Below, piece after piece: positions 32,385 through 41,540 of a stretch of 64,000 bases of DNA; position 1 is the stretch's first letter; each line of letters begins with the position of its first letter. The position numbers were made by a program, and so were the translations under genes. The stretch spans positions 59,966 to 123,965 of the forward strand of contig JAHAFI010000006.1 in assembly GCA_018374355.1 (NCBI GenBank). Reading direction: 5' to 3'. This stretch comes from Clostridiales bacterium. Lineage in GTDB: Bacteria > Bacillota > Clostridia > Lachnospirales > Lachnospiraceae. A model generated the notes under the pieces. That model searched no databases. It saw nothing but the letters and a program-made list of their open reading frames with translations, and had not been told where the DNA came from.

Positions 32385-32858
32385 CTATTCACTTAAAAAA
32401 TTTTTCAAATTTTTCAAGGCTGCTTTTACTGACTTCACAACCGCCGGATGTTTACACTTCTCGAACTCAGCAATCTGTTCATAAGTCATACCTTCAAAAA
32501 AATACATCCATATCCTGCGTTTCTGTATGTCAGGAAGTCGGTCAATCGCTTTATACAAATCCTCTGTCTGAATATTTCGAAACACAATATCTTCTACCGT
32601 CTCAGGCTTTTCCAACGCTCTTTCATTCAGACTTGTTTCCCAAATCTCCGACTGTTCAATATGCCTGTCCCATACATTGAGATAAGATAGATCAGCCAAT
32701 TCAAAACGATTGAAAGCCTCACAAAGTGTTTTGTTGATTTCAAATCGCTGATACACTCCTTCTCCATCTCTGAATGATATGTAATAATGTCCGTCCTGCT
32801 CACATATATTGTACGGATTATATTTGTCCTTTCTTCTCTTTGGGTGTTTACCCTCCAT
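32385..32858 (-). CDS. Sigma-70 region 4-type regulator of the ICE
   Basis: The 157-residue protein ends in a sigma region 4-like domain (AIDRLPDIQKRRIWMYFFEGMTYEQIAEFEKCKHPAVVKSVKAAL, described here by parts: a linker, then TYEQIAEFEKC and a recognition helix at residues 125-150). No region 2 is evident, so it may not be a complete sigma factor. Similar proteins occur in the regulation segment of Tn916/Tn1549-type elements. The ATG at 32858 follows GGAGGAAAG; an ATG 63 bases earlier has no site. It may activate or count toward excision and transfer gene expression. Confidence 0.8.
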   Translation of the reverse strand: MEGKHPKRRKDKYNPYNICEQDGHYYISFRDGEGVYQRFEINKTLCEAFNRFELADLSYLNVWDRHIEQSEIWETSLNERALEKPETVEDIVFRNIQTEDLYKAIDRLPDIQKRRIWMYFFEGMTYEQIAEFEKCKHPAVVKSVKAALKNLKNFLSE

Positions 32859-33355
32859 GTTCTTTCCTCCAATCTGAAATTTTTTGAAATTCCAGATTGT
32901 GAGGCGGTGAACGACACCCATATCTTCTACATAATTCGTTAAAATCTGCTAAATTTCGACAAATAAAATAGCCAGACAGTTTATAAAACCATCTGGCACA
33001 AAAAGTAATATTGTAGAATCCTGTTTGATTATACGTTTTTAAGTCAGTTAATAATGCGTATTGAATCCCAAAACAATTTATTGGAATTGATACAATTTTT
33101 TTAAATAATCACCTACCACCCAATTATATGTTTCATCAAAAGAGCCACTCATATTACCTCTTTAACGGCATACATAAGTGGCCACACTAATTTAACCCTG
33201 CTGTATAAAGCCGTTTTTTTTATTGGTTCATACATACAAGGCTGTTATTGAATATTCTCTTTTGTTTTGCGCATCATAAGCGCATATTAGCACGTTCTAT
33301 TAGGGTATTCAGTACTTGCTATACGCACGATAGAATATATTTGAGGTGAGCAATA
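32859..33355. other. Gene-free regulatory stretch before the XRE gene
   Basis: These 497 AT-rich bases separate the divergent sigma-like and XRE genes. They hold a GCCAGA/TCTGGC hairpin (32971-32997) followed on the minus strand by TATTTTATTT, and the direct repeats at 33269-33285. I see no convincing reading frame. Confidence 0.55.
33269..33285 (+). promoter_or_regulatory. Direct GCGCAT repeats, candidate XRE operator
   Basis: Two GCGCAT copies (33269-33274, 33280-33285) stand 11 bases apart start to start, one turn of DNA, about 70 bases before the XRE start. They suit side-by-side binding of a dimeric repressor; this is inferred. Confidence 0.4.
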
Positions 33356-33721
33356 ATGCATGAAGATAAATTGAAGTATTTAGGGGAACTTATTCGTTCC
33401 GCCCGTAAAGAATGTAATCTGACACAACAAGAGTTGGCAGATCAAACAAATATAGGTCTCCGCCATATTCAAAATATTGAAAAAGGGAAAATTAACCCTT
33501 CTTATGAAATACTCTCCACCCTCATTAAACGGTTGGGGCTTTCTCCTGATGCATTGTTTTATCCAAATGACTCAACAACCACCAAAAACATCAAACATCT
33601 TCTTGGCAAATTTTTAGCTTGTACGGAAGATGAACAACAAATACTCTTACGCACATTAGACTGCATGGCAGATGAATTTCTAAAGCGTCATACATCGTCA
33701 AAACATTCAATTTTAAAATAA
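33356..33721 (+). CDS. XRE-family transcriptional regulator
   Basis: The 121-residue protein has an N-terminal Cro/CI-type helix-turn-helix (residues 9-62, with NLTQQELADQTNIGLRHIQNIEKG) and a C-terminal helical part of about 55 residues (ACTEDEQQILLRTLDCMADEF) probably for dimerisation. The ATG follows TTTGAGGTGAGCAATA. It is on the plus strand, opposite to its neighbours, which is usual for an ICE master repressor. It may control the sigma-like gene, the recombinases or both. Confidence 0.88.
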   Translation: MHEDKLKYLGELIRSARKECNLTQQELADQTNIGLRHIQNIEKGKINPSYEILSTLIKRLGLSPDALFYPNDSTTTKNIKHLLGKFLACTEDEQQILLRTLDCMADEFLKRHTSSKHSILK

Positions 33722-33754
33722 GCCAGCAGCTAAATTAAATAACTGCTGACTTAT
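33718..33754. terminator. Bidirectional terminator between XRE and dehydrogenase genes
   Basis: ATAAGcCAGCAG pairs with CTGCTGaCTTAT around 13 bases. It overlaps the XRE stop and separates that gene from the convergent cargo operon. Confidence 0.6.
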
Positions 33755-33857
33755 CGCTCCTTATGCTCTGTTACTTTCTCAACCTTAATCTATTCAGAAC
33801 ATACACTCCTTCCCATTTATAAATAATATAATCTCTTTTCACATCTTGAGAAATTCT

Positions 33858-35069
33858 TTATTTCCGTTCTTCTGAAAATGCATAATTACGACGACTACAC
33901 ATTTTGTATATTTCTTTACAATCCGCTTCCGTTAACTTCACAAACCCACCAATTGTGTTCTTTTTGATTTCTAAAGTTTCCAGCAGAATCGGCACATCTC
34001 CGCAGGAGCCTCCCAGTTCTTCAAGCGTTTGCGGCATTCCCAATTCTTTCCAGAATTTTCGCAATTCTTGAATGCCCTCTACGCCTGTTTCAAATGGATT
34101 CTCCAAATTCTCCTGACACCCAAATACATTAACTGCAAATCTTGCAAACCGATGAACATTATGTTTCATCACATACTTCATCCAAACAGGCATAATGACT
34201 GCAAGACCTGCTCCATGCGCACAGCCGTAAAGTGAAGATAATTCATGTTCCAGGTCATGGCTTGCCCAATCTTGTTCCTTATCAACACCGCAGATATTAC
34301 AATGCGCCATAGTACTTGCCCACATTAGATTTGCCCTCGCCTGCTCATCTTCGGGATGATCTTTTACTTTTTTTCCTTCTTGAATAATGGTTTTTAAAAT
34401 GGCTTCTGCCATATAATCTGTAAGTTCTGTATTTTTTGTATTTGTAAAATATCTTTCCATCACATGAGCCATCATATCTACAATGCCGCATGATGTTTGC
34501 CATGGCGAAACCGTCACTGTAAGTTTTGGATTCAAAATTGCAAATAGCGGACGCATAAACTCTGCACAGCATCCTCTCTTATATCTGTTACCCTCTCTCT
34601 GGAACGTAATTACACTTCCATCCGAGCACTCACTTCCTGCAGCTGCAATGGTAAGTACCACTCCAACCGGAATTGTACATTTAGGACTCTTTCGATTCAC
34701 ATAATACTCCCATATGTCTTCCGTATCATTCACACCGATTCCAATCGCTTTCGCTGAATCAATAACACTTCCACCGCCTACTGCAAGGATAAAATCTATC
34801 TTTTCTTTTCTACAAAGTTCAATCCCCTCATACACCAATGAACTTTCTGGATTTGCCTGAACGCCTCCAAACGTTGTATAAGAAATATTTTCATCCTGCA
34901 AGGATATCTCTATTCGTTGCAAGAGACCTGACTTTTCTGCCGAACTGCCCCCATAATGTAGAAGCACATTTGTACCACCATATTTTTTTATATACCTGCC
35001 CACTTGTAATTCTGCATTGCTGCCAAAAACAAATTCTGTCGGGATATGAAATACAAAATCATTCATCAT
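33858..35069 (-). CDS. Iron-containing alcohol dehydrogenase (BdhA/YugJ-like)
   Basis: This 403-residue group III alcohol dehydrogenase uses NAD(P)H to interconvert aldehydes and alcohols. The nucleotide motif AVGGGSVIDSAKAIG is near residue 95, and the metal ligands are in IVDMMAHVMERYF, HDLEHELSSLYG and CAHGAGLAVIMP. It has normal length. As the last gene of the cargo operon, 20 bases after the phosphorylase, it may reduce an aldehyde or alcohol set free from the substrate, but it could equally be a general redox sink. The start region has GAGAGGGG upstream of an ATG pair. Confidence 0.92.
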   Translation of the reverse strand: MMNDFVFHIPTEFVFGSNAELQVGRYIKKYGGTNVLLHYGGSSAEKSGLLQRIEISLQDENISYTTFGGVQANPESSLVYEGIELCRKEKIDFILAVGGGSVIDSAKAIGIGVNDTEDIWEYYVNRKSPKCTIPVGVVLTIAAAGSECSDGSVITFQREGNRYKRGCCAEFMRPLFAILNPKLTVTVSPWQTSCGIVDMMAHVMERYFTNTKNTELTDYMAEAILKTIIQEGKKVKDHPEDEQARANLMWASTMAHCNICGVDKEQDWASHDLEHELSSLYGCAHGAGLAVIMPVWMKYVMKHNVHRFARFAVNVFGCQENLENPFETGVEGIQELRKFWKELGMPQTLEELGGSCGDVPILLETLEIKKNTIGGFVKLTEADCKEIYKMCSRRNYAFSEERK

Positions 35070-35089
35070 TCTTGCCCCTCTCCCATTAT

Positions 35090-36580
35090 TTATCTGTATT
35101 CAAATGAATAGTCCTCTAAGTCTGCATTTAATTCTGCCGTTGATTCTCCATTATTCCATCTGATTTTGATTTTATTTTTATCAATTTCAAATTCCATAGT
35201 TGAATTCTGTGAAAAAGCCGGGTTATGGTATCTGAACTCCAGAAGTTTTATCTGCTCTTTTACAACGTTCTGATTCATTGCATCTTCCATTTCTTCCCAT
35301 GTCAGATTTGTTCGGTTTATTTCCTTATGCCCGCCTTCTCCGGCACGCTTTACAGCTTCATAATCATTTTTTCCGCAAAAGAGATCAAGATACCAAACTT
35401 GAGGTCTTCCAGGCATAAACATTTGAATAGCTCGTGCCAACAGCAGCTTTTTATCATTTTCTCCCAAAGCACTGTAATATGTAGCATTCACTTGGTAATA
35501 CATGTTTTTAGCTCCATGGAGATCTTTGATATATCCACCTCTTTGTACAATGATATCAATCAATGTCTGAATTCGCTCATCAGGTAATATTCCCTTCAAA
35601 TCCAAAAGTGGAATCCCATCATGACATCCAAGCATATTCACCACATGTATTTTTTTCTCAACAAGTTCCTCTGCCCACTTTTTTAAGTATTCTCCACTTT
35701 TGTTCTCCAATGCATCAATGATAAGACCCGGAAGAAAAAAGTCATAAGTCATATATCCTTTTTCTGCAATTTTTTCATATACATGTTCCCCGTAACTGGC
35801 ATGGATTTCGGGCAACAATGTCAAATCAAATTTATCAGCAAGAGTACGCACTTTTTCCAATAGCTCCCATGTTCCCGGTTCGTTCATAAAATTCTTTTCT
35901 CCCGGCTCCTTTGGTGCATAAGCAAAAGCATCTAATCGAACAATCTTAGCACCATATTCCGCCAGCATATGCAATGTATTTTCATAAAATTCCCATACCA
36001 TATCCGACTTAATATTCAAGTCCATCTGTCCGAGATATTTTCGTTTTCCATCTTCTTCCCAAACTTTCTGGTAAAACGTATTCCAATAGGGAACTTCCCT
36101 GCCGTCCGGAAATTGTACCATCAATATAGGAAGTCCCGGTTTGCGGAAAAACATATCTTTTAAATATTCTTCATCCGGCTGAATATAGCCTTCCGCAGTC
36201 ATTTCGCCGCAATTCTCCCAGAACTTATTCCAATCAATAAAGAAATCTTTGTACTTCGATTTCTCACCATTCTCAACCAAATCCTGAAACTGTGGTGACA
36301 TTACAGAAGCATGATTCAGAACAAAATCCAGCTTCAGATCAATTCCGAGTTCTTTTAATCTTTCCAAATCTTTCCTTGAAACCATCTCTTCATTTAATTC
36401 ATAATCTACAACACAGAATCCTCTGTCTAAATCGGAATGATATAAGCTTGGCAATATGTAAATAGATGAAAACGCTTCCTCTAAATGATATTTTTCTATA
36501 AAATCCGCAGTTTTCTTTATATTTCCTCCCATACTGTCCGGATAAATGTTCAGCATTGGTTTATAGTTTATGTCCGTCAT
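35090..36580 (-). CDS. GH13_18 sucrose-phosphorylase-like enzyme
   Basis: GH13 subfamily 18 enzymes split sucrose or related glucosides (glucosylglycerate, glucosylglycerol, sucrose 6'-phosphate) with phosphate to give glucose 1-phosphate. The 496-residue protein aligns with bifidobacterial sucrose phosphorylase: nucleophile aspartate in VRLDAFAYAPKE, acid/base glutamate in LPEIHASYGEH, third aspartate in LGCHDGIPLLD, and the acceptor loop segment NMYYQVNATYYSALG. In sucrose phosphorylase that loop reads LYQ where this one has YYQ, so the acceptor may differ. Its start is coupled to the kinase gene by overlapping ribosome site and stop. Confidence 0.88.
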   Translation of the reverse strand: MTDINYKPMLNIYPDSMGGNIKKTADFIEKYHLEEAFSSIYILPSLYHSDLDRGFCVVDYELNEEMVSRKDLERLKELGIDLKLDFVLNHASVMSPQFQDLVENGEKSKYKDFFIDWNKFWENCGEMTAEGYIQPDEEYLKDMFFRKPGLPILMVQFPDGREVPYWNTFYQKVWEEDGKRKYLGQMDLNIKSDMVWEFYENTLHMLAEYGAKIVRLDAFAYAPKEPGEKNFMNEPGTWELLEKVRTLADKFDLTLLPEIHASYGEHVYEKIAEKGYMTYDFFLPGLIIDALENKSGEYLKKWAEELVEKKIHVVNMLGCHDGIPLLDLKGILPDERIQTLIDIIVQRGGYIKDLHGAKNMYYQVNATYYSALGENDKKLLLARAIQMFMPGRPQVWYLDLFCGKNDYEAVKRAGEGGHKEINRTNLTWEEMEDAMNQNVVKEQIKLLEFRYHNPAFSQNSTMEFEIDKNKIKIRWNNGESTAELNADLEDYSFEYR

Positions 36581-36586
36581 TATCTT

Positions 36587-37522
36587 TTACCTCATTAATT
36601 CACAATATTGGTTATAATCGATTAGTTCTCCGGATTTTGTTACAATAATCTTAGCCTTATGAGCCTGAGCCATTAACAGCTGCTGTTCCAACTCCAGAAT
36701 CATCGTTGTAAACGAACTATCTACAGCTCCATCTCGTGCCCTTTTTCTTCTGTGTTCTAATGTTTCCTCCGGAGTACTGTTTAAAAGAATAGGTATATCT
36801 ACCCCTTCAAAACAATCACTGTTTCCATGTGTCCATTCGATGATTAAAACATGAATATCTGAAAAATCCACATTTTCATACCATAATGCCGTATCGTCCC
36901 TCCCCATTCTCTTTAGGAAAATATGATCCGCTCCGTTTTTAAATTGGGATACAATATGCTCCACTTCATCAAACCCGGTTTCAGAAGATGTTCCAAGATA
37001 TCTGCTTAACCCACGTCTTCCTGCATCCAAATATGTAGAAAACCAATCATATTCTTCCTTATACTTTGGATTTGCATCATCTTCCTTAACCTGAAGGTCA
37101 TGAATACACGCAACTCTCTTCTTTGTATAAGTTCCTGCAGCAATCATACCTTTCAAGGCACTCTCCCTGAAAACATGCAGACGTTCTGCATCATTATATT
37201 TAGGAATACGATGCGGGTAATTATCCCCTGACATGGTATATGCTCCAATACCGGCATCATTCAGATAATAAGACAATAATGATGCTGTCTCTGATTTTCC
37301 AACACCTGATCCGCCACATACTGCAATGACTGCCTTTTCCTGACCACTTTTATTCATCACACATTGTAATTCCTGTAACAGTTTCGGAAAAATCAATTTT
37401 GCCTTTGTCACATGATGCTCATCAATTTCCACTTTATCACCCGGCATATCACCGTGTGGAATCACCTTGGGAAGCTTTGGTGCTTCCCAATTTTCAAATA
37501 ATAATTTTTCTATTTTCTTCAT
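36587..37522 (-). CDS. P-loop kinase of unknown substrate
   Basis: The 311-residue protein has a Walker A motif CGGSGVGKSETASLL near residue 70, a later GDNYPHRIPKYNDAERL segment like the substrate region of uridine kinase/phosphoribulokinase-type proteins, and HRRKRARDGAVDSSF toward the end. It is often labelled adenylylsulfate kinase-like, but I do not trust that name. In this operon it could phosphorylate the sugar, glycerate or other acceptor released by the phosphorylase. It ends two codons before the phosphorylase start. Confidence 0.7.
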   Translation of the reverse strand: MKKIEKLLFENWEAPKLPKVIPHGDMPGDKVEIDEHHVTKAKLIFPKLLQELQCVMNKSGQEKAVIAVCGGSGVGKSETASLLSYYLNDAGIGAYTMSGDNYPHRIPKYNDAERLHVFRESALKGMIAAGTYTKKRVACIHDLQVKEDDANPKYKEEYDWFSTYLDAGRRGLSRYLGTSSETGFDEVEHIVSQFKNGADHIFLKRMGRDDTALWYENVDFSDIHVLIIEWTHGNSDCFEGVDIPILLNSTPEETLEHRRKRARDGAVDSSFTTMILELEQQLLMAQAHKAKIIVTKSGELIDYNQYCELMR

Positions 37523-37541
37523 CTCTTTTACCTACATTTTC

Positions 37542-38918
37542 TTATTTACTTTTCTTTTCTCTTCGCTTCTCTAAATCAGCCTGAATCTGTGGAAAGATTT
37601 TATCTAAATCATAAAAAAACATCAGAACGATTCCCAACGCACAGAATATAAATGGCAGATAACTAAAGCTTACTTTTAATCCCATCACTGCTGTGGTGCT
37701 CTGCACCGCTGACGCTGCATTATAACCAACCATTTCATTGATCCAGCCGATAATTGCTCCGGCAAATCCTGCCGATACTTTCGTAACAAATGTCATCGCT
37801 GCCATACCGACTCCTTCTGCCTTAGTTCCCGTCTTCCACTCTCCATAATCAATCGTATCTGCAACCAATCCATATCCAACTCCTGCCGCGAATCCTCCGC
37901 CTAATCCTTTTAGTACACTACAAATGATAAGCATTGTGAGATTATTTCCCAAAACACACTGAATACCCGTTCCGATTGTCATAATCGTCAATCCAATCAT
38001 CAACGTATTTCTCTTTCCCCATTTTTTCATTGGAATAAATGCAATAAAAAGAGAAATCATCTGTGTAATAGACATAAAGTTTGCAAATTGTGGATAATAA
38101 GCAGTATCACCCAAAACACCTTTCGCAAAATAAAGTCCTGCACCTCCGGTAAATGCTGTAAAAAACATCACAAATAATGTTGTCACAACTGCAAGAATCC
38201 AATATTTATTTGTAAACAGAGAACGCATTTCTTCTTTCACATGAATTTCCACTTTTTCAGATGCACTTCCGCAACGTTCTTTTGTTCCAAAGAAACAAAT
38301 CAGGTGTAGAATCAATCCACAAATTGCATATATTCCGACTACAATCTGCCATGCTCTCTGGTCTCCGCCCAGCGCTTTTGTTGCCGCATCAACTGTTGAC
38401 TGCACTGCAAGTGTTCCGAATGTAGCACCAAACAATACGAAAATTCCCAAAACTCCTCTTTCATAAGGATTGGAAGTAATATTACATGTCATCGCATTAT
38501 ATGGCACATAAAGGGCTGTCAGAAAAACGGAATTACAAATATTGTAAGTGATAAATACATAAATATACTGAACAATTTCTGTCATACCGCCCGGTACACA
38601 AACGAGCAATAATCCACTGATTGCATATGGAATACACGTTCTGATTACCCAAACTCTTGCCTTTCCGTATTTTGAATGTGTCCTGTCTACAATCATCCCC
38701 ATAATAATATCTGTTACACCATCAAACAGTCTTGAAACCATTAGAATCGTACCAATGATACCCGCATTCAGCATCATTACATCTGTATAAAAAAACATTA
38801 AAAATGTCGCAACAATTGTATTAATCAGTGCAATTCCTATATTCCCTGACATATATGCCATTCTTTCAGCCACACCAAGAGTGGTATTTGGTTCCATAGA
38901 TTTTGTAAATAACTTCAT
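37542..38918 (-). CDS. GPH-family (MelB-like) sugar:cation symporter
   Basis: The 458-residue protein has twelve hydrophobic segments and the glycoside-pentoside-hexuronide family signature SRLFDGVTDIIMGMIVDRT with the cation-site aspartates, followed by SKYGKARVW. It would carry a glycoside with H+ or Na+ into the cell without phosphorylating it, which suits an intracellular phosphorylase. The start follows GGAAGGG. It lies between the MBL hydrolase and the kinase on the same strand. Confidence 0.92.
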   Translation of the reverse strand: MKLFTKSMEPNTTLGVAERMAYMSGNIGIALINTIVATFLMFFYTDVMMLNAGIIGTILMVSRLFDGVTDIIMGMIVDRTHSKYGKARVWVIRTCIPYAISGLLLVCVPGGMTEIVQYIYVFITYNICNSVFLTALYVPYNAMTCNITSNPYERGVLGIFVLFGATFGTLAVQSTVDAATKALGGDQRAWQIVVGIYAICGLILHLICFFGTKERCGSASEKVEIHVKEEMRSLFTNKYWILAVVTTLFVMFFTAFTGGAGLYFAKGVLGDTAYYPQFANFMSITQMISLFIAFIPMKKWGKRNTLMIGLTIMTIGTGIQCVLGNNLTMLIICSVLKGLGGGFAAGVGYGLVADTIDYGEWKTGTKAEGVGMAAMTFVTKVSAGFAGAIIGWINEMVGYNAASAVQSTTAVMGLKVSFSYLPFIFCALGIVLMFFYDLDKIFPQIQADLEKRREKKSK

Positions 38919-38937
38919 TTCTTATCCCTTCCTGTTC

Positions 38938-39777
38938 TTATTTTATCTTTCTATATACCATCTGTAAGTTGTCTCGTTTTACAACCTGTCCATCACAGAG
39001 TCCCTGATCCTCATATTTCCCTGTCAGTCTCCCTGACAGAATGTCATCACACAGTGAAATATAACACTCAAATATATCCGTTCTTGCTGGCATCTGATGA
39101 TGCGATGGAATAATTGCCTTTCCTTCATATTCCTTATAAAATTGCTGCATTTTCACAATAGATTCTCGATATTCCGCTACACTGGAAGAATAGTCAAAGC
39201 CAAGCAAAACTCCTTCTTCGCAAGCCATATCTCCCACAAAGAAATATTTTGTTTTTTCATCAAACAGACAAATACTTCCCGGAGTATGCCCCGGTGTTTC
39301 TATAAAAGATACTTTTCTTCCTCCCAGATCAAAGAATCCACATACCGGTAAATCTTTATATTCTACAGGCTCTATATGCAAACTATCTTCTACCTGCTTT
39401 TTAAATTTTTTCAGCCTGAAAAGAAACCGTGCCAGAACATTTTGTTTTTCATAATTGTTTATCATTTTGCGTAAAGTATCATAGTCTGAATGTGCTCCGG
39501 CAACTCCTCTGTCTGCTTTTGAAAGATAAACTGTCTTAAATTCCGCATTCCCCCCAATATGATCAAAATGTCCGTGTGTATTTACAACATCAACAGGGAG
39601 TGTCGTTATCTGTTCAACATATTTTTTAATTCCGGTAATTGAATAACAGGTGTCAATCAATAAGGCGCTTTCGTCTCCGACAATCAAATATGCATATACA
39701 TTTGCGATTCCAAGCCAATAATACTTTATCTGGTAAACGCCATCTGCAAGTTTTACAATCTCATTTTTATTTGCCAT
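38938..39777 (-). CDS. MBL-fold metallohydrolase
   Basis: The 279-residue metallo-beta-lactamase-fold protein has the metal-binding NTHGHFDHIGGNAEF motif near residue 85, a second histidine in ETPGHTPGSI and the aspartate in FFVGDMAC. The family includes glyoxalase II-like thioesterases, lactonases and other esterases. Inside this operon of esterases it may open a lactone or cleave an acyl group; the substrate is not evident. The start follows AAAGGGGTG. Confidence 0.85.
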   Translation of the reverse strand: MANKNEIVKLADGVYQIKYYWLGIANVYAYLIVGDESALLIDTCYSITGIKKYVEQITTLPVDVVNTHGHFDHIGGNAEFKTVYLSKADRGVAGAHSDYDTLRKMINNYEKQNVLARFLFRLKKFKKQVEDSLHIEPVEYKDLPVCGFFDLGGRKVSFIETPGHTPGSICLFDEKTKYFFVGDMACEEGVLLGFDYSSSVAEYRESIVKMQQFYKEYEGKAIIPSHHQMPARTDIFECYISLCDDILSGRLTGKYEDQGLCDGQVVKRDNLQMVYRKIK

Positions 39778-39789
39778 ATTTTCACCCCT

Positions 39790-40557
39790 TTATCCTGCAA
39801 GAAAATCAAACATATCATCCAGCATATCACGCCAAACGAAAATATCATGTGCCCCTTCTGTTTCTTTATGTACAACCGGAATATCATTTTCTTTTAACCA
39901 TTCTGCAAATCTTCTCTGCTGTCCATAGATTAATGGATCTTGTTTACCGCATCCAATAAAAATATTCGGAATAGTTTTCTCATCCTTAATTGCTTTTTTT
40001 ACTGCACCCATGCAACACTGATCACTGTTTTCATACTGCTCCCTGCTTCCAAAAACAGGATTCAATGCTGTTTCTGTAAATGGAGTTTCATTAAGTGCTG
40101 TAACCTCATAAAAATTAATGCACGGAGAAAGTACTGCTATTTTCGAAAATGTTTTTGTCTGACTAAACCCGGATACTAATGCCCCATGTCCTCCCATAGA
40201 AATCCCGCCGATAAATGTTTCTTCTCGTCGATGAGAAAGAGGAAATAATGTTCTTGTAACTTCAACCAGTTCCTCTTCTACAAATTTTCTATAATTACTG
40301 ATACCGTCCTTTTTATCCGCATAAAACGAATTATCACCGTCACACAATACAATTGCCATCCCTTTCAGCATTGACTGAACCATCAATGGTAAAAAGCGTG
40401 TCAGTTCCGCTCCGTTTCCATTAAATCCATGCAAGAAATATAATGTTTTACATGGATATACGTCATTTCCAAATCCTTCGTGACTTGGAAGCATTACTTG
40501 TATCTGTACTTCACGTGTCAAAGCTTCCGACTTAAAATTCATTTCTATGTATGCCAT
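39790..40557 (-). CDS. Alpha/beta hydrolase, esterase D/EstA-like
   Basis: The 255-residue esterase has an oxyanion segment YFLHGFNGNG, the serine nucleophile in GGISMGGHGALVSG near residue 120, an aspartate in GCGKQDPLIYG and the histidine in GAHDIFVWRD. It has no signal peptide, so it acts in the cytosol. It resembles tributyrin and acetyl-type esterases. The ATG overlaps the region of the preceding esterase stop, with GGAGGAGGTG as ribosome site. Confidence 0.87.
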   Translation of the reverse strand: MAYIEMNFKSEALTREVQIQVMLPSHEGFGNDVYPCKTLYFLHGFNGNGAELTRFLPLMVQSMLKGMAIVLCDGDNSFYADKKDGISNYRKFVEEELVEVTRTLFPLSHRREETFIGGISMGGHGALVSGFSQTKTFSKIAVLSPCINFYEVTALNETPFTETALNPVFGSREQYENSDQCCMGAVKKAIKDEKTIPNIFIGCGKQDPLIYGQQRRFAEWLKENDIPVVHKETEGAHDIFVWRDMLDDMFDFLAG

Positions 40558-40560
40558 CTT

Positions 40561-41505
40561 CTACACCTCCTCCAAAAAATCACGCAGCATCTGTATATAC
40601 CGTTCTTTATCACATATACTATACGCATGATCTCTTCCTTCATAAATTTCGACACGAGATTTTGGGTTCTTCATTACGGTTCCCAATTCCTTTGCACATT
40701 CAACTGACACAGCTCTATCCACATCTCCATGCACCGCACAAATCGGAACCTGTGAATTTTTCACTACATCAATCGGATTGTTATCCATCACATCAAATCC
40801 CAACTTCCTGGCACGTCTCTTTACAACCGGGATCAAAAACGGGTTCGGTAAATGCACCATACTTCGATAAACAAATGGTAATCCCTGAGACACTCGGATA
40901 AAACCGCAGTCTTCCACAACATAATCGATATTCTCTGTATATTTTAATGAATTCATCACACTGACCGCCCCCATGGAAACACCAAGCAGCACAATCTTTG
41001 TATCCCTGCCACATCGCTGTTTTACCCACTCTGTCAATGCTGCTACATCCGTTGCCTCTTTTAACCCAAAGGACCCAAACGGTGCCTTACTTTCTCCGAA
41101 CCTTCTCTCATCAAAAAGCACTGTTGAAAACCCCAACTCACGAAACAGTTCTGCATAAGGAACCATAGCGTAACGATTCTGCCCGAATCCATGTGCAAGG
41201 ATCACACACCCTCTTGCATCTTCCAGCGGATGAAACACCGCCGGTATCTGTATTCCATTATTTTCACACAAAAATTTCTCCGTTTTCCATTTTTCATAAG
41301 CATCAAAATCCGCATCTGCATAAACAGCACGCTCCGCTGATATTTCACATGTTTTCCGTTCCTTTATCTGTTCCGGTGTCGGACAGAATCTGGATGGTGG
41401 TGTCATAATAAACGTTGCCATAAAATTTGCCATAAAATATTCTACTGTCAAAAATATAATAGCTAAACCAGCTACTACTATTCCTAAAATCTGCACTCCT
41501 GTCAT
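40561..41505 (-). CDS. Membrane-anchored alpha/beta hydrolase
   Basis: The 314-residue protein has a hydrophobic N-terminal helix (about residues 5-30) that may anchor it, then an alpha/beta hydrolase domain with the serine in VLLGVSMGAVSVMNS, the aspartate in VHGDVDRAVS and the histidine in EGRDHAYSICD. The HGFGQNRYAMVPYAE segment forms the oxyanion region. I choose the ATG at 41505, five bases after GGAGG; an ATG 12 bases earlier overlaps that site. A role in deacylating the imported or surface-bound substrate is inferred from the operon. Confidence 0.83.
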   Translation of the reverse strand: MTGVQILGIVVAGLAIIFLTVEYFMANFMATFIMTPPSRFCPTPEQIKERKTCEISAERAVYADADFDAYEKWKTEKFLCENNGIQIPAVFHPLEDARGCVILAHGFGQNRYAMVPYAELFRELGFSTVLFDERRFGESKAPFGSFGLKEATDVAALTEWVKQRCGRDTKIVLLGVSMGAVSVMNSLKYTENIDYVVEDCGFIRVSQGLPFVYRSMVHLPNPFLIPVVKRRARKLGFDVMDNNPIDVVKNSQVPICAVHGDVDRAVSVECAKELGTVMKNPKSRVEIYEGRDHAYSICDKERYIQMLRDFLEEV

Positions 41506-41540
41506 CTTTTCCTCCATCCTTTCGCTTATAAATAACTGCG

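Noticed and set aside
32072..32680. 202-codon frame on the plus strand
   Set aside because: Half lies antisense to the sigma-like gene, there is no ribosome site, and the composition is that of a shadow. The upstream part was kept only as unexplained structured sequence.
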